The notes: generated from the letters alone by a model not told the origin. A DNA stretch of 64,000 bases from Pseudomonas sp. NCCP-436 (GCF_019656335.1 NZ_BPLZ01000002.1:62001-126000); one strand, 5' to 3'; counted from the stretch's first letter, positions 47,378 through 57,136 are shown. Program-made: numbers and translations.

Positions 47378-48265
47378 TTGTTTGATTACAAGCTGCTGGC
47401 TGCCCTGGCAGCAGTGGTGGAGCAGGCCGGTTTCGAGCGAGCGGCGCAGGCACTGGGGCTGTCGCAATCGGCGGTGTCGCAGCGAATCAAGCTGCTCGAG
47501 GCGCGGGTCGGTCAGCCGGTGCTGGTACGCGGCACGCCGCCGACGCCTACCGAGACCGGCCGGCGTCTGCTCAACCATGTGCAGCAGGTGCGGCTGCTCG
47601 AGCGCGATTTGCAGGGGCAGGTGCCAGGGCTGGACGAACAGGCGCTGCCGGAGCGCCTGCGCATTGCTATCAACGCCGACAGCCTGGCTACCTGGTGGGC
47701 CGGGGCGACGGCTGAGTTCTGCGCCAGCCGGCAGGTACTGATGGATCTGGTGGTGGAGGATCAGGAAGTCGGCCTCCGGCGCATGCGCGCCGGCGAGGTG
47801 GCCGGCTGCGTCTGTGCCGCCGAACGGCCGGTGGCCGGCGCTCGCAGTCTGCGGCTGGGGGCGATGCGCTACCGGGCGGTGGCCAGTCCGGCGTTCATCG
47901 CCCGGCACTTTCATCAGGGGGTGGATGCCGACTCACTGGCACACGCACCCTGTATCGTGTTCGGCCCGGACGACCGCCTGCAGCACCGCTATCTGGCCGA
48001 GCTAGGTCTGGATGGGCGTTTCTCCCATCACCTGTGCCCGTCTTCGGAGGGGTTCGTGCGGCTGGCCGAGGCTGGCCTTGGCTGGGGGCTGGTGCCCGAG
48101 CTACAGGTGGCGCAGGCGCTGCAGCGCGGCCAACTGCGCGAGCTGATCGCCGGACGGGTGATCGACGTGCCGTTGTACTGGCATCACTGGCGTCATGGTG
48201 GCGAGTTGCTGGCCGGCCTGACTGCTCACCTTAACCGTGCAGCTGGTCGTGCTCTGGTGCAGTAA
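47378..48265 (+). CDS. argP: LysR-family regulator ArgP
   Basis: 295 residues. N-terminal HTH KLLAALAAVVEQAGFERAAQAL ... LSQSAVSQRIKLLEARVGQP, and an effector domain. The start is TTG at 47378 with AGGAG seven bases upstream; no ATG fits. Divergent, 162 bp apart, from argO, the classical ArgP target. Also called iciA in older annotations. Confidence 0.88.
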   Translation: MFDYKLLAALAAVVEQAGFERAAQALGLSQSAVSQRIKLLEARVGQPVLVRGTPPTPTETGRRLLNHVQQVRLLERDLQGQVPGLDEQALPERLRIAINADSLATWWAGATAEFCASRQVLMDLVVEDQEVGLRRMRAGEVAGCVCAAERPVAGARSLRLGAMRYRAVASPAFIARHFHQGVDADSLAHAPCIVFGPDDRLQHRYLAELGLDGRFSHHLCPSSEGFVRLAEAGLGWGLVPELQVAQALQRGQLRELIAGRVIDVPLYWHHWRHGGELLAGLTAHLNRAAGRALVQ

Positions 48266-48457
48266 GGCGAATGGGTTGCCCGGGTCGTTGCAATGGCCGG
48301 CAGGGCCAGAGCGCCAGGAGCAGACAACTGCTAGTTTTCGCGGGCAGGGTTCAGGGGCGAGCAACAATGCTTGAGGCGTGGATGCAGGCGGGCACCCTGA
48401 GCGTTTTCACGAATCACCCTCGATAGCCCGGTGATGACGGCGGACAGGAGGTTGATG

Positions 48458-49456
48458 ATGCGGATACTGGTCACCGGGGCAAGCGGTTTCATCGGTGGGC
48501 GTTTTGCCCGCTTCGCTCTTGCACAGGGCCTGCAAGTCCGGGTCAATGGTCGCCGTGCCGAAGGCGTGGAGCACCTGATCGGACGTGGCGCCGAGTTCGT
48601 TCAGGGGGACTTGGGCGATGTCCGGCTGGCTCGGGAGCTGTGCCGCGGAGTCGATGCCGTGGTGCATTGCGCCGGGGCCGTGGGTGTCTGGGGCGACTAT
48701 GCGCACTTTTACCGGGGCAATGTGACGCTTACCGAAAACGTCATCGAAGGCTGCCTGCAACAGAGTGTCCGGCGCCTGGTGCATCTGTCCTCGCCGTCGG
48801 TCTACTTCGACGGTCGCGCCCATGTGAACCTGCGCGAGGAGCAATTGCCGCGGCGCTTTTCCGATCATTACGGACGCACCAAGTACCTGGCCGAGCAGCG
48901 CGTGTTCGCAGCCCAGGCGTCCGGTCTGGAGGTCATTGCCCTGCGTCCGCGTTTCGTCACAGGTGCTGGCGACACCAGCATCTTTCCACGGCTGATCGAG
49001 ATGCAACGCAAAGGGCGTTTGGCAATCATCGGCAATGGCCTGAACCGGGTCGATTTTACCAGCATTCACAACCTCAACCAGGCACTGCTGGGTGCCCTGC
49101 AGGCCGGCGATGAGGCGCTGGGAAAGGTCTACAACATCAGTAACGGTAACCCGGTGCCGCTGTGGGATGTGGTCAATTACGTGCTGCGTCGGCTGCAACT
49201 GCCTCGGGTCACTCGGCATGTGCCTTTTCCCCTGGCTTATGCCGTGGCGGCGCTCAATGAAGGTGTTTGCCGGTTGTTGCCGTGGCGGCCGGAGCCGAGC
49301 TTGTTCCGTCTGGGGGTAGCGGTGATGGCACGCGATTTCTCGCTGAACATCGACCGAGCCAGGCAGTTGCTCGGTTACCAGCCCAATGTCAGCCTGTGGG
49401 ATGCACTGGATGAGTTTTGCCTCTGGTGGCAGGCCCAGGCTGGCGCTCAGGCGTAG
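48458..49456 (+). CDS. NAD-dependent epimerase/dehydratase (3-beta-HSD-like SDR)
   Basis: 332 residues. Extended SDR: RILVTGASGFIGGRFARFAL, DLGDVRLARELCRGVDAVVH, LSSPSVYFDG, and the catalytic Y-x-x-x-K as YGRTKYLAE. C-terminal half contacts a hydrophobic substrate in relatives. The ATG at 48458 has AGGAGG six bases upstream; ATG at 48455 is an alternative. The 3' end overlaps the next gene, on the opposite strand, by 10 bp. Confidence 0.88.
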   Translation: MRILVTGASGFIGGRFARFALAQGLQVRVNGRRAEGVEHLIGRGAEFVQGDLGDVRLARELCRGVDAVVHCAGAVGVWGDYAHFYRGNVTLTENVIEGCLQQSVRRLVHLSSPSVYFDGRAHVNLREEQLPRRFSDHYGRTKYLAEQRVFAAQASGLEVIALRPRFVTGAGDTSIFPRLIEMQRKGRLAIIGNGLNRVDFTSIHNLNQALLGALQAGDEALGKVYNISNGNPVPLWDVVNYVLRRLQLPRVTRHVPFPLAYAVAALNEGVCRLLPWRPEPSLFRLGVAVMARDFSLNIDRARQLLGYQPNVSLWDALDEFCLWWQAQAGAQA

Positions 49457-49734
49457 ATGCGCTGGCCGCGGTAGATGCGTATGACCGTGGTTGGCTGGGC
49501 GGACGGCGGTTCCTCCGTCGGCTGCGCTTGCGTGTCGGGGCGTGGTGACAGATTTGACAGCTCGGCCAGGCGCAGGCCGAGGCGGCGGGTTTCCTCGTCG
49601 AGGCACTGTTGGCTGCCTGCGAACAGGCAAATGATGGCGTCAGGCTGGTTCAGGTGAATCTCCAGATCCAGCTCTTGGCGTAAGCGACGACGCAGTGCTT
49701 TCATACAGTCCAGCACTTCTCTGGTCAGTTCCAT
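49447..49734 (-). CDS. Hypothetical protein (about 95 residues)
   Basis: Small acidic protein: an N-terminal helical part (LTREVLDCMKALRRRLRQELD), a strand-turn-strand (IHLNQPDAIICLFAGS), a disordered middle and a C-terminal TTVIRIYRGQRIYA. Conserved-looking but no family recognised. The ATG at 49734 has GGGGGAG upstream at the right distance. Overlaps the epimerase gene by 10 bp at the 3' end. Confidence 0.7.
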   Translation of the reverse strand: MELTREVLDCMKALRRRLRQELDLEIHLNQPDAIICLFAGSQQCLDEETRRLGLRLAELSNLSPRPDTQAQPTEEPPSAQPTTVIRIYRGQRIYA

Positions 49735-49997
49735 TGCCATCTCCCCCTTATGGATTGACGCGACGGGTTGCCCTGGCACTCCGCTGAGTGCGCGGCGTCC
49801 CCGCTTGCAAGCATGAAAGCAAAGTGTGTACCAGTTCGCACTCGGCGGAACTGCGGGGCTTCAGTCGGGTCGATGGGGCTGTCACGCCCTTTGTCGGTGC
49901 GTGGCGCACCTTGCTGGCGCGGTACTGATCGGGGGAGTGGCGAATCGGTATACTGCCAGCCCCGTTTCGTTCATTCGATGCAACCATAGGCCTGAAC

Positions 49998-50846
49998 ATG
50001 CGCAATGACGCCCACGACGAGCTCGACCACCTGCCCAGCCTGACGCCTGAGCGCCGCGAGGAACTCGCCGAGCCGCACAACCTGCGTGCTGCTCCCGGAA
50101 AGGTTGCAACATCCGGCAGCAGCACCGGGCCGCTGTGGGCCCTGGTTGGGGCGCTGAGCATTGCACTTGGCGGGCTTGGCTGGTGGAGTTTGCAGCAGAT
50201 TGGTCTGATGGAGCAGCGCCTGGTTGCGACCCAGGAGAGCTTCGCGCGGATCAGCGAGGAGGCGGCCGGGCGTATCCAGGATATTTCCGGCAAGGTGGTG
50301 GCCACCGAGTCGAGTGTCACCAGCGGCACTGAGGCCCTCAAGCTTGCGGTCGATAAGCTGGACGCGCGTCTGAGCGATTTGGTGCGTCAGCAACAGCAGG
50401 ATGCAAACACTCAGGCGGCGCTGGACAAGCGGCTGGAGCAACTGGCGGGTGAGCTAAAGTCTGGTCAGGGCGCCAGTGCGGAGCTGGAAAGGCGCCTGCA
50501 GCTGCTGATTGGCGAGCAGGCCGAGTTGAAGAAGTTACCAGAGGCAATCAAGGCGTTGCGCGATGAGATCAAGACCAGCCGTGAGGCGCTGGCTCAGACC
50601 GACAGCCGCCTGAAGTCGCTTGGCGGCGATGTCGAAGCGATGAAGAAGCTGGGTGATCCGAGCCAGGCCATTCGTAGCCTTGAGCAGGATCTGCTGGTGC
50701 TGCGCAGCGAGATAGAAAACCGTCCGCAGCCAAGCGCCGGTCCCAATACTGCAGAATTCGACGCCTTCCGGGCACAGATGACGCGTAACATCAATACCTT
50801 GCAGAGTCAGGTGATGAACCTGCAGCAGCAACTCGACGCGCGCTGA
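49998..50846 (+). CDS. Single-pass membrane protein with long coiled coil
   Basis: 282 residues. A cytoplasmic N-terminus, one membrane helix (LWALVGALSIALGGLGWWSL at ~47-66), then a long heptad-rich coiled coil (residues ~70-240) into the periplasm. Resembles Pseudomonas proteins annotated as ATPase or chromosome-partition-like only by the coil; no nucleotide-binding site is present. Function unknown. Confidence 0.8.
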   Translation: MRNDAHDELDHLPSLTPERREELAEPHNLRAAPGKVATSGSSTGPLWALVGALSIALGGLGWWSLQQIGLMEQRLVATQESFARISEEAAGRIQDISGKVVATESSVTSGTEALKLAVDKLDARLSDLVRQQQQDANTQAALDKRLEQLAGELKSGQGASAELERRLQLLIGEQAELKKLPEAIKALRDEIKTSREALAQTDSRLKSLGGDVEAMKKLGDPSQAIRSLEQDLLVLRSEIENRPQPSAGPNTAEFDAFRAQMTRNINTLQSQVMNLQQQLDAR

Positions 50847-50975
50847 AGCCCTCTGCCCGAGCCGGCAGATACGTGTGCGTTGATCGTTGTCACCGGGCGT
50901 TTCGATCTTCGCTGTGCGGGTGTCTGCCTGCTGGGAGTAGACTGGGCTGGCGACAGCCACTTCCCGGCCACAGAC

Positions 50976-51575
50976 ATGAATTACCTGGCTCATCTTCATC
51001 TCGGCGGCGATACGCCGGCGCAACTGCTCGGCAGTCTTTATGGCGACTTCGTCAAGGGGCAGCTGGCTGGCTGCTGGTCCGCTGAGGTCGAGGCGGCTAT
51101 CCGTCTGCACCGGAGTATCGATGCCTTTACCGACAGTCATCCCTTGCAGATCCGGGCGCGGGCTCGCTTCCCGCAGTCGCGGCGGCGCGTGGCCGGCATG
51201 TTGCTAGATCTGTTCTTCGATCATTGCCTGGCGCGGGATTGGGGATGCTACGCCGAGCAGCCTCTGGAACAGTTCACCAGCCGGGTCTATCAGGTGCTGA
51301 TCGCTGAGCCGCGGCTGCCAGGGCGACTGGCGCTGATGGCGCCACGTATGGCCGCGCAGGACTGGCTCGGCAGCTACCGCGATTTTGAAGTGTTGGAACA
51401 GGTGATCGCCGGAATGCAGCGGCGTTTGTCCCGGCCTCAGTTGCTCGATGGCAGCCTGGGCGAGCTGGAGCGCCTGTATGAGCCGCTCAGTGCCGACTTC
51501 CGCGCCTTCTATCCGGAGCTGATGGACTTTGCCCATCGCCAGCGCGGGTGCGTATGGAGTGCTTCATCAGTCTGA
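50976..51575 (+). CDS. acpH: Acyl-carrier-protein phosphodiesterase
   Basis: 199 residues. Removes the phosphopantetheine arm from ACP. N-terminal MNYLAHLHLGGD, DFVKGQ, IRLHRSIDAFTDSHP, the HD-like His/Asp set, and MLLDLFFDHCLARDW. The ATG at 50976 is chosen because it begins the conserved N-terminus. Confidence 0.93.
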   Translation: MNYLAHLHLGGDTPAQLLGSLYGDFVKGQLAGCWSAEVEAAIRLHRSIDAFTDSHPLQIRARARFPQSRRRVAGMLLDLFFDHCLARDWGCYAEQPLEQFTSRVYQVLIAEPRLPGRLALMAPRMAAQDWLGSYRDFEVLEQVIAGMQRRLSRPQLLDGSLGELERLYEPLSADFRAFYPELMDFAHRQRGCVWSASSV

Positions 51576-51851
51576 GCCGGCTCGGCCCGCAGGGCGAAAG
51601 CCCGTTGCCGGTAACGGCTCGTGTGTGCCCGATGCCTGTCAGGTAGTCGCTGCGGCAGAGCCTGTTTGTCTCCAGGAAGTCGGGAAGGTGGATGCTGCGC
51701 CTGTTGCGGAGTCGTTTGCTAGCAGGCATGGTCGATATGTCGAGTGGGCCGATTTCTTATGGGAATTTCTTTTTCGATCCGTGCTATCGGGCTTTGCCCG
51801 GGTACTGGACAGTCGAATTTCTGAACCCTGCCCAGCCTGTTTGTCCGGAGC

Positions 51852-51865
51852 CTGATCTGCATCAA
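51852..51865 (+). promoter_or_regulatory. ANR/FNR-type box upstream of the universal stress gene
   Basis: CTGATCTGCATCAA matches the ANR consensus TTGAT-N4-ATCAA at 9 of 10 positions, 63 bp before the start at 51929. Low-oxygen induction is expected. The rest of the gene-free stretch 51576-51928 shows nothing further. Confidence 0.6.
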
Positions 51866-51928
51866 GGACCAGTAACTGTGGTCGAGGCTCAATGGAATCA
51901 GCAATGAATCCCAGTGGAGGAGTAGAGA

Positions 51929-52777
51929 ATGATCAAGATCATGGTGGCCACGGATCTTTCCGAACGATCTGCCCATGCGGTGCAGCGTGCCGTGCAGCTG
52001 ATCCGTCGTCAGGGTGGTGGTGAGTGGTGCCTGATGCATGCGGTGTCTGGTGACTCCTCGCCCGAGGACATTGCCGGCACTGTGCGCCAGGCTGAAAGTC
52101 TGCTGCAGGATCAGGCCGAGCAACTTGGCGAGCAGGCCGGGAGTCGGCCATCGGTTATCGTCGCCAGCGGCGAGCCGCATCGTGTAGTGGTCGAAAACGC
52201 TCAGGGTTTCGGCGCCGATCTATTGGTGGTTGGCAATCATGGCAAGGGCTCACTGAGCGACTATTTCGTCGGCACTACACTTGAGCGAATGGTGCGCAGC
52301 AGCCTGTTGCCAGTACTGCGCGTCGTCGGTCCGGTGACCACGGAATACCGTCATACCCTGCTGGCGCTGGAACCGTCGGTGGTATCTCTGCAGGCTGTGC
52401 GCCGTGCTCGTGAACTGGGTTTGCTCGATCCGCGGCATTGCGACGCGGTCAGCGCTCTGGAGCTGATTACCTCCGGCGTGATGCTGGAGGCCGGTCTGAG
52501 CGCCGAGGTGCTGGAAGTGCAGAGCCGTGAGCGCCATCAGCAACTGCTAAAGCTCCTGGATGATGAGGAGGTGGCCCTCGACAGCGAGCGTGTACAGGTA
52601 CATATGGGCTCGCCCGAGGCGGTGATCGAAGAGGGGCTCAGAAATACCGGGGCCGATCTGCTGGTGCTCGGCACGCATGCACGCGAAGGCGTCTCGCGGC
52701 TGGTGCTGGGCAGTGTCGCCAGCCGTCTATTGGCCACGCAGAGTGTCGATGCGCTGATCGTGCCGCCTGTGCGCTGA
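51929..52777 (+). CDS. Tandem universal stress protein
   Basis: 282 residues with two UspA domains: residues 1-~137 (KIMVATDLSERSAHAVQRA ... LVVGNHGKGSLSDYFVGTT) and ~150-282 (ending LVLGTHAREGVSRLVLGS). The second domain keeps the ATP-binding G-x2-G-x9-GS pattern. Pseudomonas homologues with an ANR box help anaerobic survival. GGAGG precedes the start. Confidence 0.92.
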   Translation: MIKIMVATDLSERSAHAVQRAVQLIRRQGGGEWCLMHAVSGDSSPEDIAGTVRQAESLLQDQAEQLGEQAGSRPSVIVASGEPHRVVVENAQGFGADLLVVGNHGKGSLSDYFVGTTLERMVRSSLLPVLRVVGPVTTEYRHTLLALEPSVVSLQAVRRARELGLLDPRHCDAVSALELITSGVMLEAGLSAEVLEVQSRERHQQLLKLLDDEEVALDSERVQVHMGSPEAVIEEGLRNTGADLLVLGTHAREGVSRLVLGSVASRLLATQSVDALIVPPVR

Positions 52778-52784
52778 ATCCCTG

Positions 52785-53567
52785 TCAGCCAGTGCGGACG
52801 GTTTCGTGCAGCGGCGTCTGCTCTTCCAGACGCAGTGCCGCGGCGATGGCGGCCTGGCTGCGGCGGGCAAGCTCCTTACGTTGGCGCGCCTGGGTGGGGA
52901 TTGGGTCCAGCAGGTGGATCCGCGCCTCGCAGGATGGGCTGGCAAGCAGGCGCAGCAGGTGCGAGAGCATGTTGTCGTCACCGATAAAGGGAGTGACCGG
53001 GCACGGTCGGCCGTCACGTACATAGCGGATAGCCACTGGCTGTACCGCTACGCCACTGCTGATGGCGCTACCCAGCAGGCGGCCATGGAAAGGACGCAGG
53101 CTCAGGCCGTCGCTGGTGGTGCCTTCAGGAAAAATCAGCAGCGGCCGGCCATGGCGCAGATGACCGGTCAGTTGGTCGCCGACTCGGTTGCTGTCTCCAG
53201 CGCCGCGCTGAATGAACAGCGTGCCACCTTGTTGTGCCAGCCAGCCGGCCAGCGGCCAGCTGCGCACTTCCGCTTTGGAAAGAAAGGAGATCGGCTGCAG
53301 CGCCCCCAGCAGTGGGATGTCTGTCCAGGATACGTGGTTGGCAACCCACAGCATGGGTTGTTCCGGCAGCCTGCCTTCGATGCTTACGCGAAACGGTAGT
53401 GCCCGCCGCAGACAGGTGAGAAACCAGCGACTCAGACGCTGGCGCAGGGCCGGCTGGTCGCGTCGCAGCAGGCGTTCGCCAAGGCTGACCAGTGCGGCCA
53501 GTAGAGTGCCAAGGGCAAGCACTAGCGCCAGATAAAGCAGGCGCAGGGACAGGCGCAGGGAGGACAT
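52785..53567 (-). CDS. olsA: Lysophospholipid acyltransferase (OlsA-like)
   Basis: 260 residues. One N-terminal membrane helix, NHVSWTDIPLLG (the H-x4-D motif) and FPEGTTSDG, the PlsC family hallmarks. Next to olsB, so probably the second step of ornithine-lipid synthesis (acylation of lyso-ornithine lipid). The start at 53567 has GGAG upstream; an ATG at 53579 has none. Convergent with the usp gene. Confidence 0.87.
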   Translation of the reverse strand: MSSLRLSLRLLYLALVLALGTLLAALVSLGERLLRRDQPALRQRLSRWFLTCLRRALPFRVSIEGRLPEQPMLWVANHVSWTDIPLLGALQPISFLSKAEVRSWPLAGWLAQQGGTLFIQRGAGDSNRVGDQLTGHLRHGRPLLIFPEGTTSDGLSLRPFHGRLLGSAISSGVAVQPVAIRYVRDGRPCPVTPFIGDDNMLSHLLRLLASPSCEARIHLLDPIPTQARQRKELARRSQAAIAAALRLEEQTPLHETVRTG

Positions 53568-53656
53568 CGCAAGCTCCATGTGGAAACCGCAGACTGTCTA
53601 CCGAGGTGTAGCAATCAATGCAAGGGGAGCAGGCGTTATCCTCGGCACAGGCAGGT

Positions 53657-54388
53657 TCAGACGGCTGCCTTGAAATGGCGGGCATAGCGTGGGCACAGTT
53701 CGTCGCGCTTGAGCAGGATGAACACGTCGGCCACCTGGAACTCGCGATCCCAGCAGGGTTCGCCGCAAATTCGTGCTCCCAGGCGCATGTAGGCCTTGAG
53801 TAGAGGCGGAATTTCGGCGATGAGGTTGCCAGGCAGCTCCAGCGCCGGCAGCGGGTGTCTGGGTTCGGCCCGCAAGTGTTCGGTGCACAGGTGGCGTTCG
53901 CGCAAGCGCTGCATCACTGCGTGGGCCTGCAGGCCGCCGTCGCGCATGGGGATGCTGGCGCAGCCCATCAGGTAGCGATAGTCGCCTTCGTTCAGCACTT
54001 CGGCCAGTTCGCTCCACAGCACTGCGATGGTGGCACCGTTGCGATAGGCTGGCGCCACGCAGGTGCGACCGATCTCCAGTAGTGGCCCTTCAAGACTGGC
54101 CAGACCATGCAAAGCAAACTCCTGCTCGCTGTAGAAATGCCCGAGGTCGGCGGCGGCCCGGCGGTCGAGCAGGCGAGTGGTGGCTACCAGTTCGCCGCTC
54201 TGCAGGTCGCGTACGCCGAGATGCAGGCAATGGGGATCGAATTCGTCCATGTCCAGACCTTGTTCGATGCCCGTTATCTGGGCGCCGAACTCATGGCTGA
54301 ATACCTGATAGCGCAGTGCCTGTGCCTGTCGCAGGGCAAGAGGCCCCTGCAGACGTTCGGCCTGAAAACGGCGAGGGGGTTGGGTCAT
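53657..54388 (-). CDS. olsB: OlsB-like ornithine N-acyltransferase (GNAT fold)
   Basis: 243 residues. Hemolysin-type/GNAT acyltransferase: [65 protein letters not shown]. Transfers a 3-hydroxyacyl chain from ACP to ornithine, the first step of ornithine-lipid synthesis, relevant under phosphate limitation. GGAGGA precedes the ATG at 54388. Linked to olsA in the olsBA pair. Confidence 0.88.
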   Translation of the reverse strand: MTQPPRRFQAERLQGPLALRQAQALRYQVFSHEFGAQITGIEQGLDMDEFDPHCLHLGVRDLQSGELVATTRLLDRRAAADLGHFYSEQEFALHGLASLEGPLLEIGRTCVAPAYRNGATIAVLWSELAEVLNEGDYRYLMGCASIPMRDGGLQAHAVMQRLRERHLCTEHLRAEPRHPLPALELPGNLIAEIPPLLKAYMRLGARICGEPCWDREFQVADVFILLKRDELCPRYARHFKAAV

Positions 54389-54534
54389 GCCGGTTCCTCC
54401 ATATACCGGCCGAAAGGCTTGCGGCCGGCTGATCGTGTTGGGCAAGCTCAGGCTAGGTAGTGGCGGTGTCAGCAATGTGACGTTTTTTTGATGCTTGTAT
54501 GACGGTGGCCCGCGCGGCCGCGAGGGAGGTCATA

Positions 54535-55425
54535 ATGTCCTGGTCGATCCTGTTCCGGCCGTTTGAGCGACTGGCTGGCGATGAAGGTCTGGAGGTCTGG
54601 TACGGGCGTCTGTTGGAGGCATGTGGCGGTAAGCCGGCGCCCTTTGAACTGGCGCTCAGCGGCGGTCTGTGGGCGGCCACGCCGGGGCTTGCCTTCCTTG
54701 CCGGCTATCAGGCGGCCCTGCGGGTGTTGTGGCCAGCGGCGCCCTGGACGCTCGGTGCGCTCTGCGTGACTGAGAAGCGCAGTACGCGTCCGGTGGACAT
54801 GAGCACGCGCAGCTGCGGTTCGTATGTCAGCGGTTGCAAGGATTTCGTCACTGCTGCCGAGGCGGCCGACTGGCTGCTGGTGGCCGCCCGTGTCGATGAA
54901 GATGAGGACACTCCGCAACTGGTGATCTGCGTGCTGCATCGGGGGGCGCCGGGAGTGCAGGTCGTGCCGTTTCCGGCCTTGCCGTTGATGCCCGACATCG
55001 GACATGCCCGGCTGCATCTGGAACAGGCCCAGGGCGAACGTTTGGCCGGGGATGGCTGGACTGACTATGTGCGGCCCTTTCGTACCCTGGAAGATGTGCA
55101 TGTGCTGGCCGCACTGTGTGCCTGGATAGTCGGTGTTGGTCGCGAGTGTGCCTGGTCCGAGAGCCTGCTACTGCGGCTACAGGCTCTGCTGGCAGGTTGC
55201 AGCGAAGTGGCGCGGTTATCGCCTGCCGCCGCAACCACCCACCTGTTGCTGGCGGGGCTGTTTGCCCAGTACCGGCAGTTGACCGGCGAAATAGACGCCG
55301 CCTTCTCTTCCGGACCGGCACACTGGTCGGTGCTGTGGGCGCGCGACCGGGAGCTACTGAATATTGCCGAGTCGGCCCGTAGCAAACGTCTGGAAAAAGC
55401 GCGACAGAGCGTCACAGGCAATTGA
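54535..55425 (+). CDS. Acyl-CoA dehydrogenase-like protein
   Basis: 296 residues. It looks like an acyl-CoA-dehydrogenase fold reduced in length: ALCVTEKRSTRPVD (family segment around T-E), a central beta domain YVSGCKDFVTAAEAADWLLVAARV, HRGAPGVQVVPFPALP, and a C-terminal helical domain. The usual catalytic Glu region cannot be assigned, so activity is uncertain. The start at 54535 has GGGAGG upstream. Divergent from olsB. Confidence 0.65.
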   Translation: MSWSILFRPFERLAGDEGLEVWYGRLLEACGGKPAPFELALSGGLWAATPGLAFLAGYQAALRVLWPAAPWTLGALCVTEKRSTRPVDMSTRSCGSYVSGCKDFVTAAEAADWLLVAARVDEDEDTPQLVICVLHRGAPGVQVVPFPALPLMPDIGHARLHLEQAQGERLAGDGWTDYVRPFRTLEDVHVLAALCAWIVGVGRECAWSESLLLRLQALLAGCSEVARLSPAAATTHLLLAGLFAQYRQLTGEIDAAFSSGPAHWSVLWARDRELLNIAESARSKRLEKARQSVTGN

Positions 55426-55435
55426 TCCATATCAG
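55422..55435 (+). promoter_or_regulatory. ANR/FNR-type box upstream of the di-iron protein gene
   Basis: TTGATCCATATCAG matches TTGAT-N4-ATCAA at 9 of 10 positions; it overlaps the stop of the acyl-CoA-dehydrogenase-like gene and lies 56 bp before the ATG at 55492. Confidence 0.6.
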
Positions 55436-55491
55436 TACCGGAATGAATGCTGGCACATAGAATCGCTCCGCGTTTCGACTATGAGGTTTCC

Positions 55492-56277
55492 ATGCGCCGC
55501 GAGCCAATCGTGCTGTTCGATAACGGCAGCCACCAATGCCTTATGTTCGATGACCTGGTCAGCGGCGAAGGTGTTCAGTCCAACCAGTTCCTGATTACCG
55601 ATCATGAGCAGTACCTGCTGCTCGATCCGGGCGGTGACCTGACCTATACACCCCTGTCGCTGGAGCTGTCCAAGCACATCTCGGTACAGGATCTGACCTA
55701 CATCTTTGCCTCGCACCAGGATCCGGACATCATTGCCTCTCTGGACAAGTGGCTGCTGCACACCCGTGCGCGGGTAATCTGTTCCAAGCTTTGGGCGCGT
55801 TTCCTGCCCCATCTGACAGCCAATTACCTGGCCCTGAGCCGGGGCATCAATACTTACGACCGCATTATCGCCCTGCCGGATCGTGGTCAGAATATCCCGC
55901 TCGGCAAGTGCAATCTCAAGGCTGTGCCGGCGCACTTTCTGCATTCGGTGGGCAACTTTCAGCTCTACGATCCGGTCAGCAAGATTCTCTTCTCCGGCGA
56001 CATGGGCGCTTCTCTGGTGGACGATGCCACGCCGGTGCGCGACTTCGTCAGCCATGTGCCGTACATGGAGGGTTTTCACCGCCGCTACATGGCCGGTAAC
56101 AAGGCTTGCCGCCTGTGGGCGGCGATGGTGCGCGAGATGGACGTGCAGATGATCGTGCCGCAGCACGGCCGGCCTTTCGTTGGGGCTGAGATGATCAGCG
56201 CTTTTCTGTACTGGGTCGAGAACCTGGAATGTGGGCTTGATCTGATGGGCCCTGAGGACTACCAGTTGCCCAAATAA
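55492..56277 (+). CDS. Oxygen-binding di-iron (ODP) metallo-beta-lactamase-fold protein
   Basis: 261 residues. MBL fold with the ODP-type set: FASHQDPDIIASL (HxD pattern), PAHFLHSVGNFQLYD, ILFSGDMGASL, IVPQHGRPF. These residues bind two irons and O2 in characterised relatives, which act as oxygen sensors rather than hydrolases. The ATG at 55492 has GAGG upstream. The ANR box upstream fits a low-oxygen role. Confidence 0.85.
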   Translation: MRREPIVLFDNGSHQCLMFDDLVSGEGVQSNQFLITDHEQYLLLDPGGDLTYTPLSLELSKHISVQDLTYIFASHQDPDIIASLDKWLLHTRARVICSKLWARFLPHLTANYLALSRGINTYDRIIALPDRGQNIPLGKCNLKAVPAHFLHSVGNFQLYDPVSKILFSGDMGASLVDDATPVRDFVSHVPYMEGFHRRYMAGNKACRLWAAMVREMDVQMIVPQHGRPFVGAEMISAFLYWVENLECGLDLMGPEDYQLPK

Positions 56278-56495
56278 CTCTCGCTGGATGCCGCAGCCGG
56301 TATGTAGCCGCGTGCTTAATGTGCTTCAATCGGAGCAGGTTGTGGGCAAAAGGCCACACCGCGTACGTGTCGCCGACTACACACAGTGGTAAAGCGATGA
56401 TGGCGCTCTGGAAAACAGGGCTGGCGCAGAATGCAACTCCTGTCTTTACTATGGGGGAGTCGGTTCTGGGCCGATGAATATTGGAGACCTAAAGC

Positions 56496-57128
56496 ATGAG
56501 TATCACAAGGAATTCTGTACCCCTGATTCTGGTTAGTACCCTGTTGACCGGTTGTGCCGGCCTGCAGAAAACCGACTGGCCCACCTGCGCCGCAGTAGGA
56601 GGTGTTGGTGGCGCGGCGCTGGGTGCCATCGAAAGTTCGACCTGGGCGGGCGGCGGTGCGGTTGCCGGTGCCGGTCTGGCCGCTGCCTACTGCTGGGTAC
56701 ACGGTGCCGAGGCGCAGCAGGTGGTTGTTGCCGAGGAAGAAGTGGTGACCGAAGAGGTCGTCGTGGCCGAGCCTGCCGAAGCCGTGCGTGTGGAGCTGGA
56801 CGTCAAGTTCGACTTCGACAAGGCCCAGGTCAAGCAGGAAAGCTATGGCGACATCAAGGCGCTGGCGGACTTCATGAAGCAGTATCCGCAGACCAGCACC
56901 GTGGTTGAAGGTCACACCGACTCGGTGGGTAGCGATGTCTACAACCAGGGACTGTCGGAGCGCCGTGCCAATGCTGTGCGTGACGTGCTGGTCAACCAGT
57001 ACGGTGTTGAGGGTGGTCGCGTCCAGGCCGTTGGCTATGGCGAAAGTCGCCCGGTAGCCGACAACGCCACAGCCGAAGGTCGTGCCATCAACCGTCGCGT
57101 TGAAGCAGAGGTTGAAGCCCGCCCGTAA
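56496..57128 (+). CDS. OmpA-family lipoprotein
   Basis: 210 residues. Lipobox LLTGC (Cys20), a glycine-rich helical hairpin (AAVGGVGGAALGAIESS, of the glycine-zipper type), a Glu/Val-rich linker, and a C-terminal OmpA domain (VKFDFDKAQVKQESYGDIK; VEGHTDSVGSDVYNQ; LSERRANAVRDVLV) that binds peptidoglycan. Single gene, ended by two hairpins. Confidence 0.92.
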   Translation: MSITRNSVPLILVSTLLTGCAGLQKTDWPTCAAVGGVGGAALGAIESSTWAGGGAVAGAGLAAAYCWVHGAEAQQVVVAEEEVVTEEVVVAEPAEAVRVELDVKFDFDKAQVKQESYGDIKALADFMKQYPQTSTVVEGHTDSVGSDVYNQGLSERRANAVRDVLVNQYGVEGGRVQAVGYGESRPVADNATAEGRAINRRVEAEVEARP

Positions 57129-57136
57129 TCGATGGG

